In this document: positions 45,245-54,288 of the stretch, piece after piece
Layout of the letters: each line of letters opens with the position of its first letter
Position numbering within the stretch: the stretch's first letter is position 1
Assembly: GCF_001724605.1 (NCBI RefSeq)
Contig: NZ_MEEX01000009.1
Location: 129,757 to 193,756 of the forward strand
Direction of reading: 5' to 3'
DNA: 64,000 bases
Source of the DNA: Phenylobacterium sp. SCN 70-31
GTDB lineage: Bacteria; Pseudomonadota; Alphaproteobacteria; Caulobacterales; Caulobacteraceae
Position numbers and translations under genes: made by a program
Notes under the pieces: generated by a model
Seen by the model: the letters and a program-made list of their open reading frames with translations, nothing else
Database searches by the model: none
Told to the model about the DNA's origin: nothing

Positions 45245-47941
45245 TTAGCGGCTGCCGGCGACGGCGGTCAGATCAGGCGCCCGCGCCGGGGCCGGCTGGC
45301 CTTCCGGCCACCATTGGGTGATGCCCTGCTCGCGCTCCAGCCGCCGGGCCTGGCGCTGGAACGCCGCCTCGGCCTCGGGGTCCACGGCGCGCTGAAGCTG
45401 GTCGGCCACCGCCCGGTCCCACGCCGTGCGGCTCCACCACAGGGTGGACAGGGGCGAGTAGCGGGCCAGGAACCGTGCGGTCTCGCGGCCCACCTGGGTG
45501 TCCTCGCCCTCGATCGCCTGGGCGACGTTGCCGCCGGTGAGCTGCCACACGTCGCTGACGAAGCCGGCCGGCGCGCCCAGGGCCGTCATGGGCGCGCTCT
45601 TGCCGTTGCGCGCTTCCACGCTCGACAGGAAGTCGCCCAGGATGCCCTGCCCGCCGCCCTGCGCCATCGCCTGGGCGGTCACGGTCCACAGCCGCTTCCG
45701 GGCTTCCTCAGGGTCGGCGTCGTCCCATAGCGGCCGGGGATCGTTCCCCTTGGCCAGATCCTTGAGCCAGATGGCCAGGAAGCCCGACAGGGTCGCGCCG
45801 ACCAGCATTGGGGCCGCCAGCCCGGCCGCGCGGACGTGCCAGGGCAGGCCCCCGGCCTCGCCGGCCTGAAGCCCCCGCTGCATGAACTCCCGGCTCCAGC
45901 GATACGTCTGGGTCACGGTGAAGCTGCGATACGCGGCCATCGACCGCACGATCTCGCCCTGCACCGATCCGGGGCGGGTCGAGCCGACGAGCTGGGCCTG
46001 CGCCCATAGGCTGGGCTCGGGGACCGCCTGGCGGGTCTCGCGCTCGATCATTTCCGAGACGCGCCAGCCCAGGTCGTCGCCCGCGTGGGCCGCCACCGCC
46101 ATGGGCGTGATGAAGTCGGCGCCATCCTCGGGGGTGTCGGGCGGGCTGGCGCGCACCTGGTCCCATTCCTCGGACGTGAACCCCCGCGCCTTGACGATGG
46201 CCCCGAACGCACGCTCGGCGTCGTCCCCGGCCAGCAGGTCCGCAAGGCTGCGGTCGCGCACGTCGTGCAGCCGGCCCATGAATTCATGCTGGAAGCTCCA
46301 GCGGGCGGCGTTGCGGTTCGGCTCCAGGGCCGAGGCCCGATAGACCCAGGTGGGCAACATCCGGGCGAACGCGTTGGCCCCTTCGGCGATCTTCCCGCCC
46401 ACCGTCTCGGCGCGCAGAAACCGCTGCACCGCCTCGGCGTGACGGACACGGGCGCTCTCCAGGATGAAGCCGCTGCGCCGCGCCGTCCGCCGCGCCTCGG
46501 CCGACGTCACGTGCCCGAACCAGGCCCGGAAGTCCGGCGTCCCGGTCAGGCCGGCGAACGCCCGCACCTGGGCGGCGTAGACGGGGTTCGAGGTCAGGTC
46601 GTTGATGACCGCCGATCCGAGCTGCACGCCGGCCAGCCCGGCGCGCACCGCGCCTCCCGCGCGCGCGATCATGTTGTCTGCGCCGTAGGGGCTGGCCAGC
46701 TCGCCGGTGAACAGGCCGTACATCCTCCGCGCGCTGTCCACGTCGCCGGTGGCCTGCTTCAGACCGCGCTGGGCCGGCGCGCCGCCGGCCTGCTCCACCT
46801 CGGCGTCGCGCAGGGCCGCCCGCGCCAGCCACTCGAACTGGTGATCGGGGTTCGGCCCCAGCACATGCATCCGGGCGATGTCGCGGGCCATGCCGTCCAG
46901 GTGGCGCATCATCGCCGCATAGGGGTCGCCGGCCCCGAACCGGCCCTGGTACGCTCGCCACGCCTTCGCCCCGTCGAAGATCAGGAACCGATGGTCCTGC
47001 CGCTGGTTGGCCAGCTTCCCCTGCCCCAGGCTCTCGCCGGGCTCCCGGTCCACCGCACCGTGGCTGACGAGCGTGTCCCACACCTCGCCCAGGACCACGC
47101 GCAGCCGCTTGTCGGTGAACGGCAGGTCAGTCGCCCGGTCGATCATCCGGCCGCGGGCCAGCAGGGGCAGGGTGGCGTCCACCCATTCGTCGCGGCCGGC
47201 CGCCCGCACCGCCAGGGTGTCGTGCGTCTGCGGCATCCCCCAGTTTTCCAGCTTGCCGATCGCGCCGCCGGCCGCGTTGAACTTGGTCCGCGCGTATTCG
47301 TGGGTTTCCGCCCAGGCCTTGGCCAGGGCCTTCGCCGCCGCGTCTCCCGTGTCCTCGCCGAACGCCTCGTCCACCAGATTGTCCAGAAGCGCCCGATTGC
47401 GCAGCCCCAGGCCGGACACCTCCTCGAACGTGTCCATAAGCGACGCCATCTTCGCCTGAAACGAGGCCATGATGGCCTGATACTGACCCTTGACGCTGCG
47501 GCCCGACGCGCCGGCCACACCGCCCTCGCCGTCCACCAGCTCTTTCAGCCAGTCGGCCATGGCGCCGCCCTCGCGCCACTGGCCGCTCCGCGGGGGCTGG
47601 CCGCCCTGGCTCCAGTCGCCGCCGGGCGGCTTGCCGCCACCTTTTCCACCGAGGTCCCGAACGTCCGTGTATCCGCGAGCGCGTTTAAACTCCGCCGCCG
47701 ACGCCAGGGCCTGCCGCCGGGTGCGGATCGCCAGCGCCCGGTGCCGCTTCGCCTCGGCCGCCTGCCGCTCCAGCGCGGTCATCACCGCCTGTCCCGCCTG
47801 CCGGTCGGCCTCCGCCGGCCCCACGGCCTCGCTGGCGGCGGCGAACGCGTCGTCGTAGGCCTCTTCAAGCTCGGCGCGCCGGGTGGCGTCTAGCCCGGCT
47901 TCGGCCGCCGCCTCGGCGATGCAACCCCGGAACTTCGTCAT
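45245..47941 (-). CDS. large internal virion protein
   Basis: 898 residues, mostly Ala/Arg/Glu-rich helix. The first ~100 residues look like a long coiled coil. A hydrophobic segment near residue 745 ([20 protein letters not shown]) is followed by [15 protein letters not shown], a block I know from big internal or polyvalent phage proteins of alphaproteobacterial podoviruses. It probably belongs to the DNA-ejection apparatus, by size and by position between polyvalent protein and fibre. No enzyme motif seen. Confidence 0.75.
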   Translation of the reverse strand: MTKFRGCIAEAAAEAGLDATRRAELEEAYDDAFAAASEAVGPAEADRQAGQAVMTALERQAAEAKRHRALAIRTRRQALASAAEFKRARGYTDVRDLGGKGGGKPPGGDWSQGGQPPRSGQWREGGAMADWLKELVDGEGGVAGASGRSVKGQYQAIMASFQAKMASLMDTFEEVSGLGLRNRALLDNLVDEAFGEDTGDAAAKALAKAWAETHEYARTKFNAAGGAIGKLENWGMPQTHDTLAVRAAGRDEWVDATLPLLARGRMIDRATDLPFTDKRLRVVLGEVWDTLVSHGAVDREPGESLGQGKLANQRQDHRFLIFDGAKAWRAYQGRFGAGDPYAAMMRHLDGMARDIARMHVLGPNPDHQFEWLARAALRDAEVEQAGGAPAQRGLKQATGDVDSARRMYGLFTGELASPYGADNMIARAGGAVRAGLAGVQLGSAVINDLTSNPVYAAQVRAFAGLTGTPDFRAWFGHVTSAEARRTARRSGFILESARVRHAEAVQRFLRAETVGGKIAEGANAFARMLPTWVYRASALEPNRNAARWSFQHEFMGRLHDVRDRSLADLLAGDDAERAFGAIVKARGFTSEEWDQVRASPPDTPEDGADFITPMAVAAHAGDDLGWRVSEMIERETRQAVPEPSLWAQAQLVGSTRPGSVQGEIVRSMAAYRSFTVTQTYRWSREFMQRGLQAGEAGGLPWHVRAAGLAAPMLVGATLSGFLAIWLKDLAKGNDPRPLWDDADPEEARKRLWTVTAQAMAQGGGQGILGDFLSSVEARNGKSAPMTALGAPAGFVSDVWQLTGGNVAQAIEGEDTQVGRETARFLARYSPLSTLWWSRTAWDRAVADQLQRAVDPEAEAAFQRQARRLEREQGITQWWPEGQPAPARAPDLTAVAGSR

Positions 47942-47959
47942 GTCCGATCTCCCAGGACG

Positions 47960-50785
47960 TCAGCTTTCCGGCGCGCAGCGGATCAGGGCCTCGCGCGCCC
48001 GCGTCGGCGTGTCGTCCAGCCCCAGGTCGTCGAACAGCCCCGGCGGCGCCGGATCGTCCACGGCGCTTGCATCCCTCGGGGCGCGGACTATCTTCAGCGC
48101 CCCGGCATCGTTTCGGACGTTGGGATCGGCGAGCTTGCCCAGGCGAGCGGCATCGATCGTGCCGGGAACCCTCAGCATCGACCACAGCCCGAGCTGCCGC
48201 TTCCCCGTGCGCACCTGCTGCAGCACCAGCGTGCTCCCGTCCGCCAGGGTCTTGGCCAGCATCACCAGCGGCTTGCCCTGCTTGTCCTTCAGGCCGAACA
48301 GCGCCAGGTCCGGCGCGGCCAGCAGTTCGGGAAGGTCGCGCAGGTCCCGGTCGGTCACTGCGACCTGCCCGCGGTTCGCCTCATGCGCCGGATCTCCGTG
48401 GTTCTTCATCACGTGACGCACGCCACTGGTGTCGAAGACGTGTGCGTAGCCCTCCAGGTCCAGGCCGGCCGCTTTCGCCTCGGCGGCCAGCCAGGGCGAG
48501 ACCTCGCCCAGCCGCGCCGTCGCGTGCGCGTTCCCCGGCGCCGACGCGGCCTTCAGCACCCGGTCGATCTCGGCCGCCATGCCGGCGCGCACGTCGCCGG
48601 TCTCCAGGCCGATGTCCTCCAGCGCCGGTTCCGCCTGGGCCTTCGCCGCCGCGCCCGCCGGGTCCCCGAACGGCTGCACCACGGCCTCGGCCTGGGCGGT
48701 CGGCGGCTTGGGGTCGATGCTGGCCCCGCGCAGGTCGTCCAGCCGCTCGCCCGCCGCCAGCGCCTCGCGCAGCGCCTTCAGCACCGTGCGTGACGCCAGC
48801 CCCGGCGCCTCGCCCTTCACCACCCGCGCCGCCGCCGCGGCCATCGCCTCGCCGACCGGGCCGTGCCGCAGCGCCAGCTTCGCCGACACCTCCAGCGCCG
48901 CCCGGTCCAGGGCCAGGCGCGCCTGGTTGGCGTCGCGGGCCAGGGCGTTGCCGCCGGCCTCGATCGCATCAGCATGGCGGACCAACTGGTTGAAAAGCTT
49001 CGCGTCGCGCGCCAGGGCGCGCTTGACGGCCGCCGCGATCTTCGCCCGGCCGATCATGGCCGAGACGCTGGGGTCGTACCCGAACAGGTCGGTCTGATCG
49101 CCCTCGGTCCGGATCCACTCGTCCTGCAGGCTCTCCACCACCAGGGCGCGGGCCTCGTCCACATTGGCGGGCTCGGCCTGCTTCATCAGGGACACCATGT
49201 TCTCGTGGAGGTCCGGCCGATGGCCGGCGTTCAACCCGATCTCGGCGGCGTGGCGTTCGTCGATCACCTTGTTCACCACGGCGCGGAAGGCCGGCTCGCT
49301 CAGCTTGGCCAGTCCCCGCGCCTGGGCGATGAACTCCCCCGTCACCGGCAGGGACCGGTCCTCCAGGGCGTCCGGCGCGTCCCGGAACACCTTGGCCGCG
49401 TCCAGGGGCGAACCCGAGCCTTCGCGGATGTTCTTCAGGGCGGCCACCACCCGCACGTCCTCGGCCCGCCAGCCGTCGCGCGCGCGGAACAGGTAGCCGT
49501 CCAGGCTGTGCTCGAACCCCCGGTCGTCGTTCAGCCGGCGGATCAGGCCGAACCGCTGGTGCCCGTCGGCCACGAACGAACGCCCCGCCGCATCTTCCCA
49601 GATCAGCACCCGGCCCGCCGCCAGCGGGTCCCACGCCTCGACGCCGCGCAGCCGGGCGGTGACGCCGTCCTGGTCGCCCCCGGCCTTGTACTGGAACCGC
49701 GCCGGGTCCGTGGTCAGCCCGGCCGGGTCGAACGCCTGGGCGTAGATCGGCCGGCCGCGATACATCGCCACGTCCGGGCCGCCGCCGGCGTCCGGGCTGA
49801 ACAGGTCGGCCAGGTCCCGCGCCGGCTCCAGCGGCGGCGGCGGCGCGCCGGTGGCCAGGGCCTGGGCCGCCCGGTCGAAGTCGTCCCCAGTCACGTCGCC
49901 GAGGGCGGCCACGTCGAGATCGTCCCGGTTCAGCACCGCCGCCGCCCCGCGTTCGGCCGGCGACGCGTCGGGCCGCAGCGCCCGCCAGGCCGCCCGGCCG
50001 ACCGAGAACGCCCCCTCGAACACCGCGCCGCCCACGGCCCCGGCGGCCACGTCCGCGGCGGCGTCCCCGAGGTCTCGCGACGGACCGCCGTACACCCGCG
50101 CATCCTCCAGCTTCCCCGGCTGCGCCAGCGCCTCGGCCCCCGCGCCCGCCCCGGCCTGGGCCAGCATCCGGGCCGCCAGCCCGCGCCCGGCCCCCCAGCC
50201 GCCCGTGGCCAGCGCCACGCCGAGCTGGCGCGGATCGGCCATCACGCCCACCGTCTGTCCGGCGAAGGCGCCCACCAGCCCGCCCATCCCCTGGTCGGCC
50301 GTGGCGTCCGCCCGCCCGCGCGAGGCGTTCCACTGGCCCTGAAGCCGCTGCATCATCGCCGCGCGGGTTTCCACCCCGGCCAGCGCGGCCGTGGTCTCGC
50401 GCAGCTTGTCCAGCTCGGCTTCGTAATCGTCGTCGCTCAGCACCCCCGGCCGACCCAGCAGGGCCGCGTTGATGCGGTCGGTCGGGATCGCCGCGTCCAG
50501 CACGCGCTGAAGCGGATCGCGCTGCGCCGTCGGCTCGCCTGTCAGGCTCTGGGCCAGCGGCAGCTTGCGTCCCGTCAACCGCTCGGCCTCCCGGTGCCGC
50601 GCCCAGAGCGCCGCCCGCACCTCTTCTTCGCGCCGGCCGTCCGCCGACCGGGCGCTGTCGTCCAGGTTCGGCCCGAACGCTGCGCCGGCCGCATCCCAGA
50701 ACGGAACCCGCGCCGTCGTGCCCACCGGCCGTTCGGGCGGACGCGACAGCGGCGAACCGCCATAGACCCCGAACCATTGCGGCAT
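47960..50785 (-). CDS. polyvalent internal virion protein with DdrB/ParB-like and barnase/EndoU-like nuclease domains
   Basis: 941 residues from the ATG at 50785. Residues ~360-480 match the DdrB-like ParB domain of phage polyvalent proteins (FQYKAGGDQDGVTARLRGVE, then VADGHQRFGLIRRL). Residues ~785-890 match the phage barnase-EndoU-ColicinE5/D-RelE-like nuclease group (VRHVMKNHGDPAHEANRGQV, then ITDRDL-type helix and LVLQQVRTGKRQLGL). Such proteins are packaged and injected with the genome. H791 is a candidate catalytic residue. The domain calls are from memory of family patterns. Confidence 0.75.
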   Translation of the reverse strand: MPQWFGVYGGSPLSRPPERPVGTTARVPFWDAAGAAFGPNLDDSARSADGRREEEVRAALWARHREAERLTGRKLPLAQSLTGEPTAQRDPLQRVLDAAIPTDRINAALLGRPGVLSDDDYEAELDKLRETTAALAGVETRAAMMQRLQGQWNASRGRADATADQGMGGLVGAFAGQTVGVMADPRQLGVALATGGWGAGRGLAARMLAQAGAGAGAEALAQPGKLEDARVYGGPSRDLGDAAADVAAGAVGGAVFEGAFSVGRAAWRALRPDASPAERGAAAVLNRDDLDVAALGDVTGDDFDRAAQALATGAPPPPLEPARDLADLFSPDAGGGPDVAMYRGRPIYAQAFDPAGLTTDPARFQYKAGGDQDGVTARLRGVEAWDPLAAGRVLIWEDAAGRSFVADGHQRFGLIRRLNDDRGFEHSLDGYLFRARDGWRAEDVRVVAALKNIREGSGSPLDAAKVFRDAPDALEDRSLPVTGEFIAQARGLAKLSEPAFRAVVNKVIDERHAAEIGLNAGHRPDLHENMVSLMKQAEPANVDEARALVVESLQDEWIRTEGDQTDLFGYDPSVSAMIGRAKIAAAVKRALARDAKLFNQLVRHADAIEAGGNALARDANQARLALDRAALEVSAKLALRHGPVGEAMAAAAARVVKGEAPGLASRTVLKALREALAAGERLDDLRGASIDPKPPTAQAEAVVQPFGDPAGAAAKAQAEPALEDIGLETGDVRAGMAAEIDRVLKAASAPGNAHATARLGEVSPWLAAEAKAAGLDLEGYAHVFDTSGVRHVMKNHGDPAHEANRGQVAVTDRDLRDLPELLAAPDLALFGLKDKQGKPLVMLAKTLADGSTLVLQQVRTGKRQLGLWSMLRVPGTIDAARLGKLADPNVRNDAGALKIVRAPRDASAVDDPAPPGLFDDLGLDDTPTRAREALIRCAPES

Positions 50786-50859
50786 CACGCGGGTCCCTCG
50801 ACCCTGGCCCGGAGCGCGATCGGCCGGCGGGCGACAGGTTGCTGCATAAGGACGCTCAT
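50785..50859 (-). CDS. 24-residue coupled micro-ORF
   Basis: Starts with ATGA overlapping the stop of the GH108 protein and ends with TGATG overlapping the start of the polyvalent protein. It encodes a short basic peptide (MSVLMQQPVARRPIALRARV then EGPA). It may be a real tiny gene or a translational bridge carrying ribosomes across the 70-nt gap. Confidence 0.5.
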   Translation of the reverse strand: MSVLMQQPVARRPIALRARVEGPA

Positions 50860-53426
50860 CGGTCCACCGCCCCCGCGCCCAGGCGGTTCGCGAGGTCGTC
50901 GCGGGCGTCGTCCCAATCGAAGGTGAACGCCCGCCCACCCGGCGCGGCCATGACCCGGCCCTGCCGGTCCAGCAGGCGGTACCGGCCGTCCGGAAGCTGC
51001 TCCAGCCGGGCGCGGCCGATCTCGGCCGCCGACACCGGGGTTCCATCCCCGTGCACCGGCCCGCCCCGGCCCGCCGTCCAGCGCGCCGCCAGCACGTCCA
51101 GGGCGTCGTCGGCCTGATCGGCGGCCAGCCACGACGGGATCAGCACCGGCTGGCCGTTCAGCCGCGAGACGCCGCCGTACACCCGGCCGTTCCGGGTGCT
51201 GGCCCCCAGGGCGCCGGCCACATAGTAGGCCGCCGACCGCGCTTCCCCGCCCTGAAGGTCGGCCAGCAACGCCGCCTCCGCCGTCGCCTGCGCCGCCAGC
51301 CGCAGTTCGGGCATGGCCGCGAACACGGTCTTCAGCTCGTCCAGCCGGGCGCGGATGCCCGCCGCCTCCGGCGACTTGTCCAGGGTGGCGCCCTGCTTCT
51401 TCAGCGCCAGCCCCTGGGCCGCCCGGTCGGCGAACCGCTCCACGCCCGCCGTCGCCAGCGCCGCCAGGTGCAGGGTCACGCCCGCTTCCCCCTGGCGGCC
51501 GATCTCGCCCAGCAGGCTGCGCGCCGCCGCCGGGCCGACCGCCGCCATCGCCTCGCGCGCGAAATCCACGGCCGCGGTCGGATCGCGGTCGATCATGTCC
51601 TTGTAGAAGGCCGCCTCCCCCTCGGTCAGCATCCGCAGCGGGGCGCGATAGGTCCGCTGCATCATGTCGCCCACCGCCAGCCGGCCTTGCAGCGCGGTGC
51701 GGAACGCGGGGCCGCTGGCGGTGTCGGGCAGCGGCGGCACGCTGGCCAGCGGCGCGCGCCCGTTGCCGCCCAGGGCGAACTTGATCGGGTCCGACGACAG
51801 GCCGGCCTGCACGTTGGCGAACGCCTGGTGGCGCGCGGCCTCGGCCCGCACCTTCCCCAGCCGGCTCAGCCAGCCCGGCAGGTCGTCGCCGTACTTCGCA
51901 GGGTCGGCCTTCGCCAGCCGCCGGTACTCGGCCTCGCGCAGCGCCAGATAGGCCCCCACGTCTCCGCCGCTCTCGGCCAGCCAGCGCCGCGCCTTCTCCG
52001 GCCCCTGGTTGAACGCCGCGTCGAACGCCACCACGGCCAGCCCCGGCGGCAGGCTGTCGCCGCCCACCGCCGTCCAGTACCTGCGCGCCCGCGCCACGGC
52101 CTGGGGCCGGGTCAGGGTCTTCACGTCGATGTCGGGGTGGAACGCCTGGGTGAACCCGAACTTGCTGGCGCCGCGGCCGTTGTCGTCGGGGTTCACCTTC
52201 GCCCCGCCCTCCAGGGCGTCGATCACGAACCCGGCCGCCTCGACGAAGCCCTTGCGGCTCCCGCCGCCGGTCAGGCTCCCCAGCGCCGCGCCCTCCAGGC
52301 CGCCCACCTCGATCGCGAAATCCGCCTTGGCCTTGAGGCCGGGATCGCCGCTGGCCGCCGCCGCCCGCTTCAGGGCGTCCGTGTCCACGTCGCCCCCGTA
52401 GCGCAGCGCCTCGATCAGGTCGGCCGCCAGCCGCGCCGAACGGCCCTTCGCCGCCTCGGTCAGTTGCAGCTTCTGCGCCGGCGGCAGCACCTTGTCGTAT
52501 CGGCCGCTGTCCAGCTCGGCCGTCGCCGTGTCCAGGTCGCCCTTCAGGATCAGGCCCTGCACCCGCGCCGCCGCCAGCTCGCCCTGGTATTCGCGCAGCA
52601 GCGGGCCGCGCAGCGCCTTCGGAAGGCCGGCCAGCAGCTCCTCCGACGTGCTCGACGCCAGGGCGTAGGCCTCGGGATTTCCCAGCACGGCATTGACCGT
52701 GGTGGCCCGCGCCGCCTTCACGCTCTCCACCAGATAGGCCTGCGCCGCCCGCTGTTCCTGCTCGAACGCCTGGGCCTGAAGCCCCGGCCGCAGCCCCGCC
52801 AGCCGGGCCAGGAAGTCGGGCCGGTCGGCCTCGGGCACGGCCTCGGCCGCCGCCTGCGCCTGTTCGTCGAACAGGGCGGCGGCCCGCGTGGTGAAGTCGC
52901 GGGTCGATCCGTCGTAGCCGTCCGCCAGCGCCTGATAACCCGCGCCGTAGCTCGCCTGGAACCCCGTCAGGCCCAGGCTGATGTTCTGCGCCGACTGCGC
53001 GCGGCGCTGGTCGGCGATGATCTCGCCCCGCGCCTTCGCCTCGACGCCGATGGCCCGCCGGCCGGCGTCGGCCCGGTAGTCGTCGAGCTGGCGCTTCAGC
53101 GCCAGGCGCACCCCGTCGCCCAGCTTCGGATCCTCGGTCAGGCCCTTCGCCCAGGCGTCGAAATGGCTGGTCTCGAAATTGGCGAAGCCCGGCTCGCGGC
53201 CGTCGTAGCCCGCCGCCCGCTGCGCGAACCCGCTCTCGTATCCGGCCTGGGCGGTCTGCAACAGGGTGGCGGCGCGGCGGCTGTCGCGCTCGCCCACCGC
53301 CCGGCTCACCGCCTCCAGGCCCTCGGCCAGGTCGCCCAGGCCCAGGTCCGTCTGGCCGACCCCCGGGATGCTGGATCGCGCGCCCCGCGCGGGGCCGATG
53401 TCCAGGCTCTGCGGCAGCCGCGCCAT
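50856..53426 (-). CDS. internal virion protein with GH108 muramidase domain
   Basis: 856 residues. The flanks are long Ala/Leu/Arg-rich helices. Residues ~395-500 form a glycosyl hydrolase 108 domain: ALEGGAKVNPDDNGRGASKF (catalytic E406 in EGG), FGFTQAFHP, RYWTAVGGDSLP and AFDAAFNQGPEKARRWL. This would open peptidoglycan during genome ejection, as T7 gp16 does with a different lytic domain. The arrangement supports a podoviral ejection complex. Confidence 0.82.
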   Translation of the reverse strand: MARLPQSLDIGPARGARSSIPGVGQTDLGLGDLAEGLEAVSRAVGERDSRRAATLLQTAQAGYESGFAQRAAGYDGREPGFANFETSHFDAWAKGLTEDPKLGDGVRLALKRQLDDYRADAGRRAIGVEAKARGEIIADQRRAQSAQNISLGLTGFQASYGAGYQALADGYDGSTRDFTTRAAALFDEQAQAAAEAVPEADRPDFLARLAGLRPGLQAQAFEQEQRAAQAYLVESVKAARATTVNAVLGNPEAYALASSTSEELLAGLPKALRGPLLREYQGELAAARVQGLILKGDLDTATAELDSGRYDKVLPPAQKLQLTEAAKGRSARLAADLIEALRYGGDVDTDALKRAAAASGDPGLKAKADFAIEVGGLEGAALGSLTGGGSRKGFVEAAGFVIDALEGGAKVNPDDNGRGASKFGFTQAFHPDIDVKTLTRPQAVARARRYWTAVGGDSLPPGLAVVAFDAAFNQGPEKARRWLAESGGDVGAYLALREAEYRRLAKADPAKYGDDLPGWLSRLGKVRAEAARHQAFANVQAGLSSDPIKFALGGNGRAPLASVPPLPDTASGPAFRTALQGRLAVGDMMQRTYRAPLRMLTEGEAAFYKDMIDRDPTAAVDFAREAMAAVGPAAARSLLGEIGRQGEAGVTLHLAALATAGVERFADRAAQGLALKKQGATLDKSPEAAGIRARLDELKTVFAAMPELRLAAQATAEAALLADLQGGEARSAAYYVAGALGASTRNGRVYGGVSRLNGQPVLIPSWLAADQADDALDVLAARWTAGRGGPVHGDGTPVSAAEIGRARLEQLPDGRYRLLDRQGRVMAAPGGRAFTFDWDDARDDLANRLGAGAVDR

Positions 53427-53882
53427 CTACTTCGCCCCCCCGGCGTAGGCGCGCGCGAACCCGCCCAGCAGCGAGCCGCCGGCGCCCACGATCCCTTCCG
53501 TCAGGGCGTTCGAGCCCTGCGCCCGCGCCGCGCTGGCGTCGTTCCGCCGCGCCCAGGCCGCCGTCATCCCGGCGTAGCTGGTGTTCCGCGCCTTCATCAG
53601 GCTCTGGCGGCCAAGGTCGTCCAGCACCGCCAGCGCCGACCCGCGCAGCCCCCCGCCGCCGCCCGCCGCCGCGTTCACCGCCAGGTTGGCGGCCACGCGC
53701 TCGTCCTCCTCCAGCCCGAGCTGGGCGGCCAGACCGGCTTCCTGAAGGTCCAGACCGGCGCTGTACTCCAGCGCCTGGGCCCGCGCCTTCCCGGCTTTCT
53801 TGGCGCCGACCCCACCCAGGATCTTCCCCAGGGCGGAAAGTCCAGCCGAGGCGACGGCCAGCGCGGGGACGGGCGCCACCAT
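53427..53882 (-). CDS. small internal virion protein
   Basis: 151 residues from the ATG at 53882. Ala/Gly/Leu-rich with a hydrophobic N-terminal stretch (ALAVASAGLSALGKILGGVG), a helical centre and a Gly-rich, weakly hydrophobic end (EGIVGAGGSLLGGFARAYAG). In size, composition and place it matches T7 gp14-like internal proteins that form an outer-membrane channel during ejection. No sequence motif confirms that. Confidence 0.65.
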   Translation of the reverse strand: MVAPVPALAVASAGLSALGKILGGVGAKKAGKARAQALEYSAGLDLQEAGLAAQLGLEEDERVAANLAVNAAAGGGGGLRGSALAVLDDLGRQSLMKARNTSYAGMTAAWARRNDASAARAQGSNALTEGIVGAGGSLLGGFARAYAGGAK

Positions 53883-53883
53883 G

Positions 53884-54288
53884 TCAGAGACCCTTCCGCA
53901 TGAGTTTCCACACGCCGTCATCGTCCGGCGACGGCCGGAACCCCATGCTGGCCAGCAGGCGCTGCGCGGCGTCGGTGTCCGCGGGGACGGCGTAGATGCG
54001 CCAGCCGGCGCAGGTCGTCGCCATACCGCAGACCTCGGCCGCCAGCCGGGCGGCCTGCACCCACTGGCGCGGCGTGAGGTTTCCCAGGTAAGCCCACGCA
54101 CCGTACGAGAATTCCCGCTCCAGCGGCGTCAGGCCGCCCAGGCCCAGGACCGTCACCCCGTCGTCGGCGATCAGCGTGTAGCGCGGGCCGTCGTGGAGCG
54201 CGCCGCCGGCATCGGCCAGATCGGCCGCAAAATCCGGCCTGGGCGTGAACCGCCGTTCGTCCCCGGCTTCGTAGGGGCGCAGCCTCAA
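53884..54288 (-). CDS. GNAT-like protein in the phage tail block
   Basis: 134 residues starting at a TTG that overlaps the nozzle stop (TTGA). It begins LRLRPYEAGDERRF, then VLGLGGLTPLEREFSYGAWA and a C-terminal QRLLASMGFRPSPDDDGVWK, a GNAT acetyltransferase-like pattern. The acetyl-CoA loop is poor, so it may be non-catalytic. Small GNAT-like proteins are common between nozzle and internal proteins in podoviruses; their function is unclear. Confidence 0.65.
   Translation of the reverse strand: MRLRPYEAGDERRFTPRPDFAADLADAGGALHDGPRYTLIADDGVTVLGLGGLTPLEREFSYGAWAYLGNLTPRQWVQAARLAAEVCGMATTCAGWRIYAVPADTDAAQRLLASMGFRPSPDDDGVWKLMRKGL

Noticed and set aside
51051..53903. 950-codon open frame antisense to the GH108 internal protein
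   Set aside because: Same GC shadow effect; no motif, and it crosses several real gene boundaries on the other strand.
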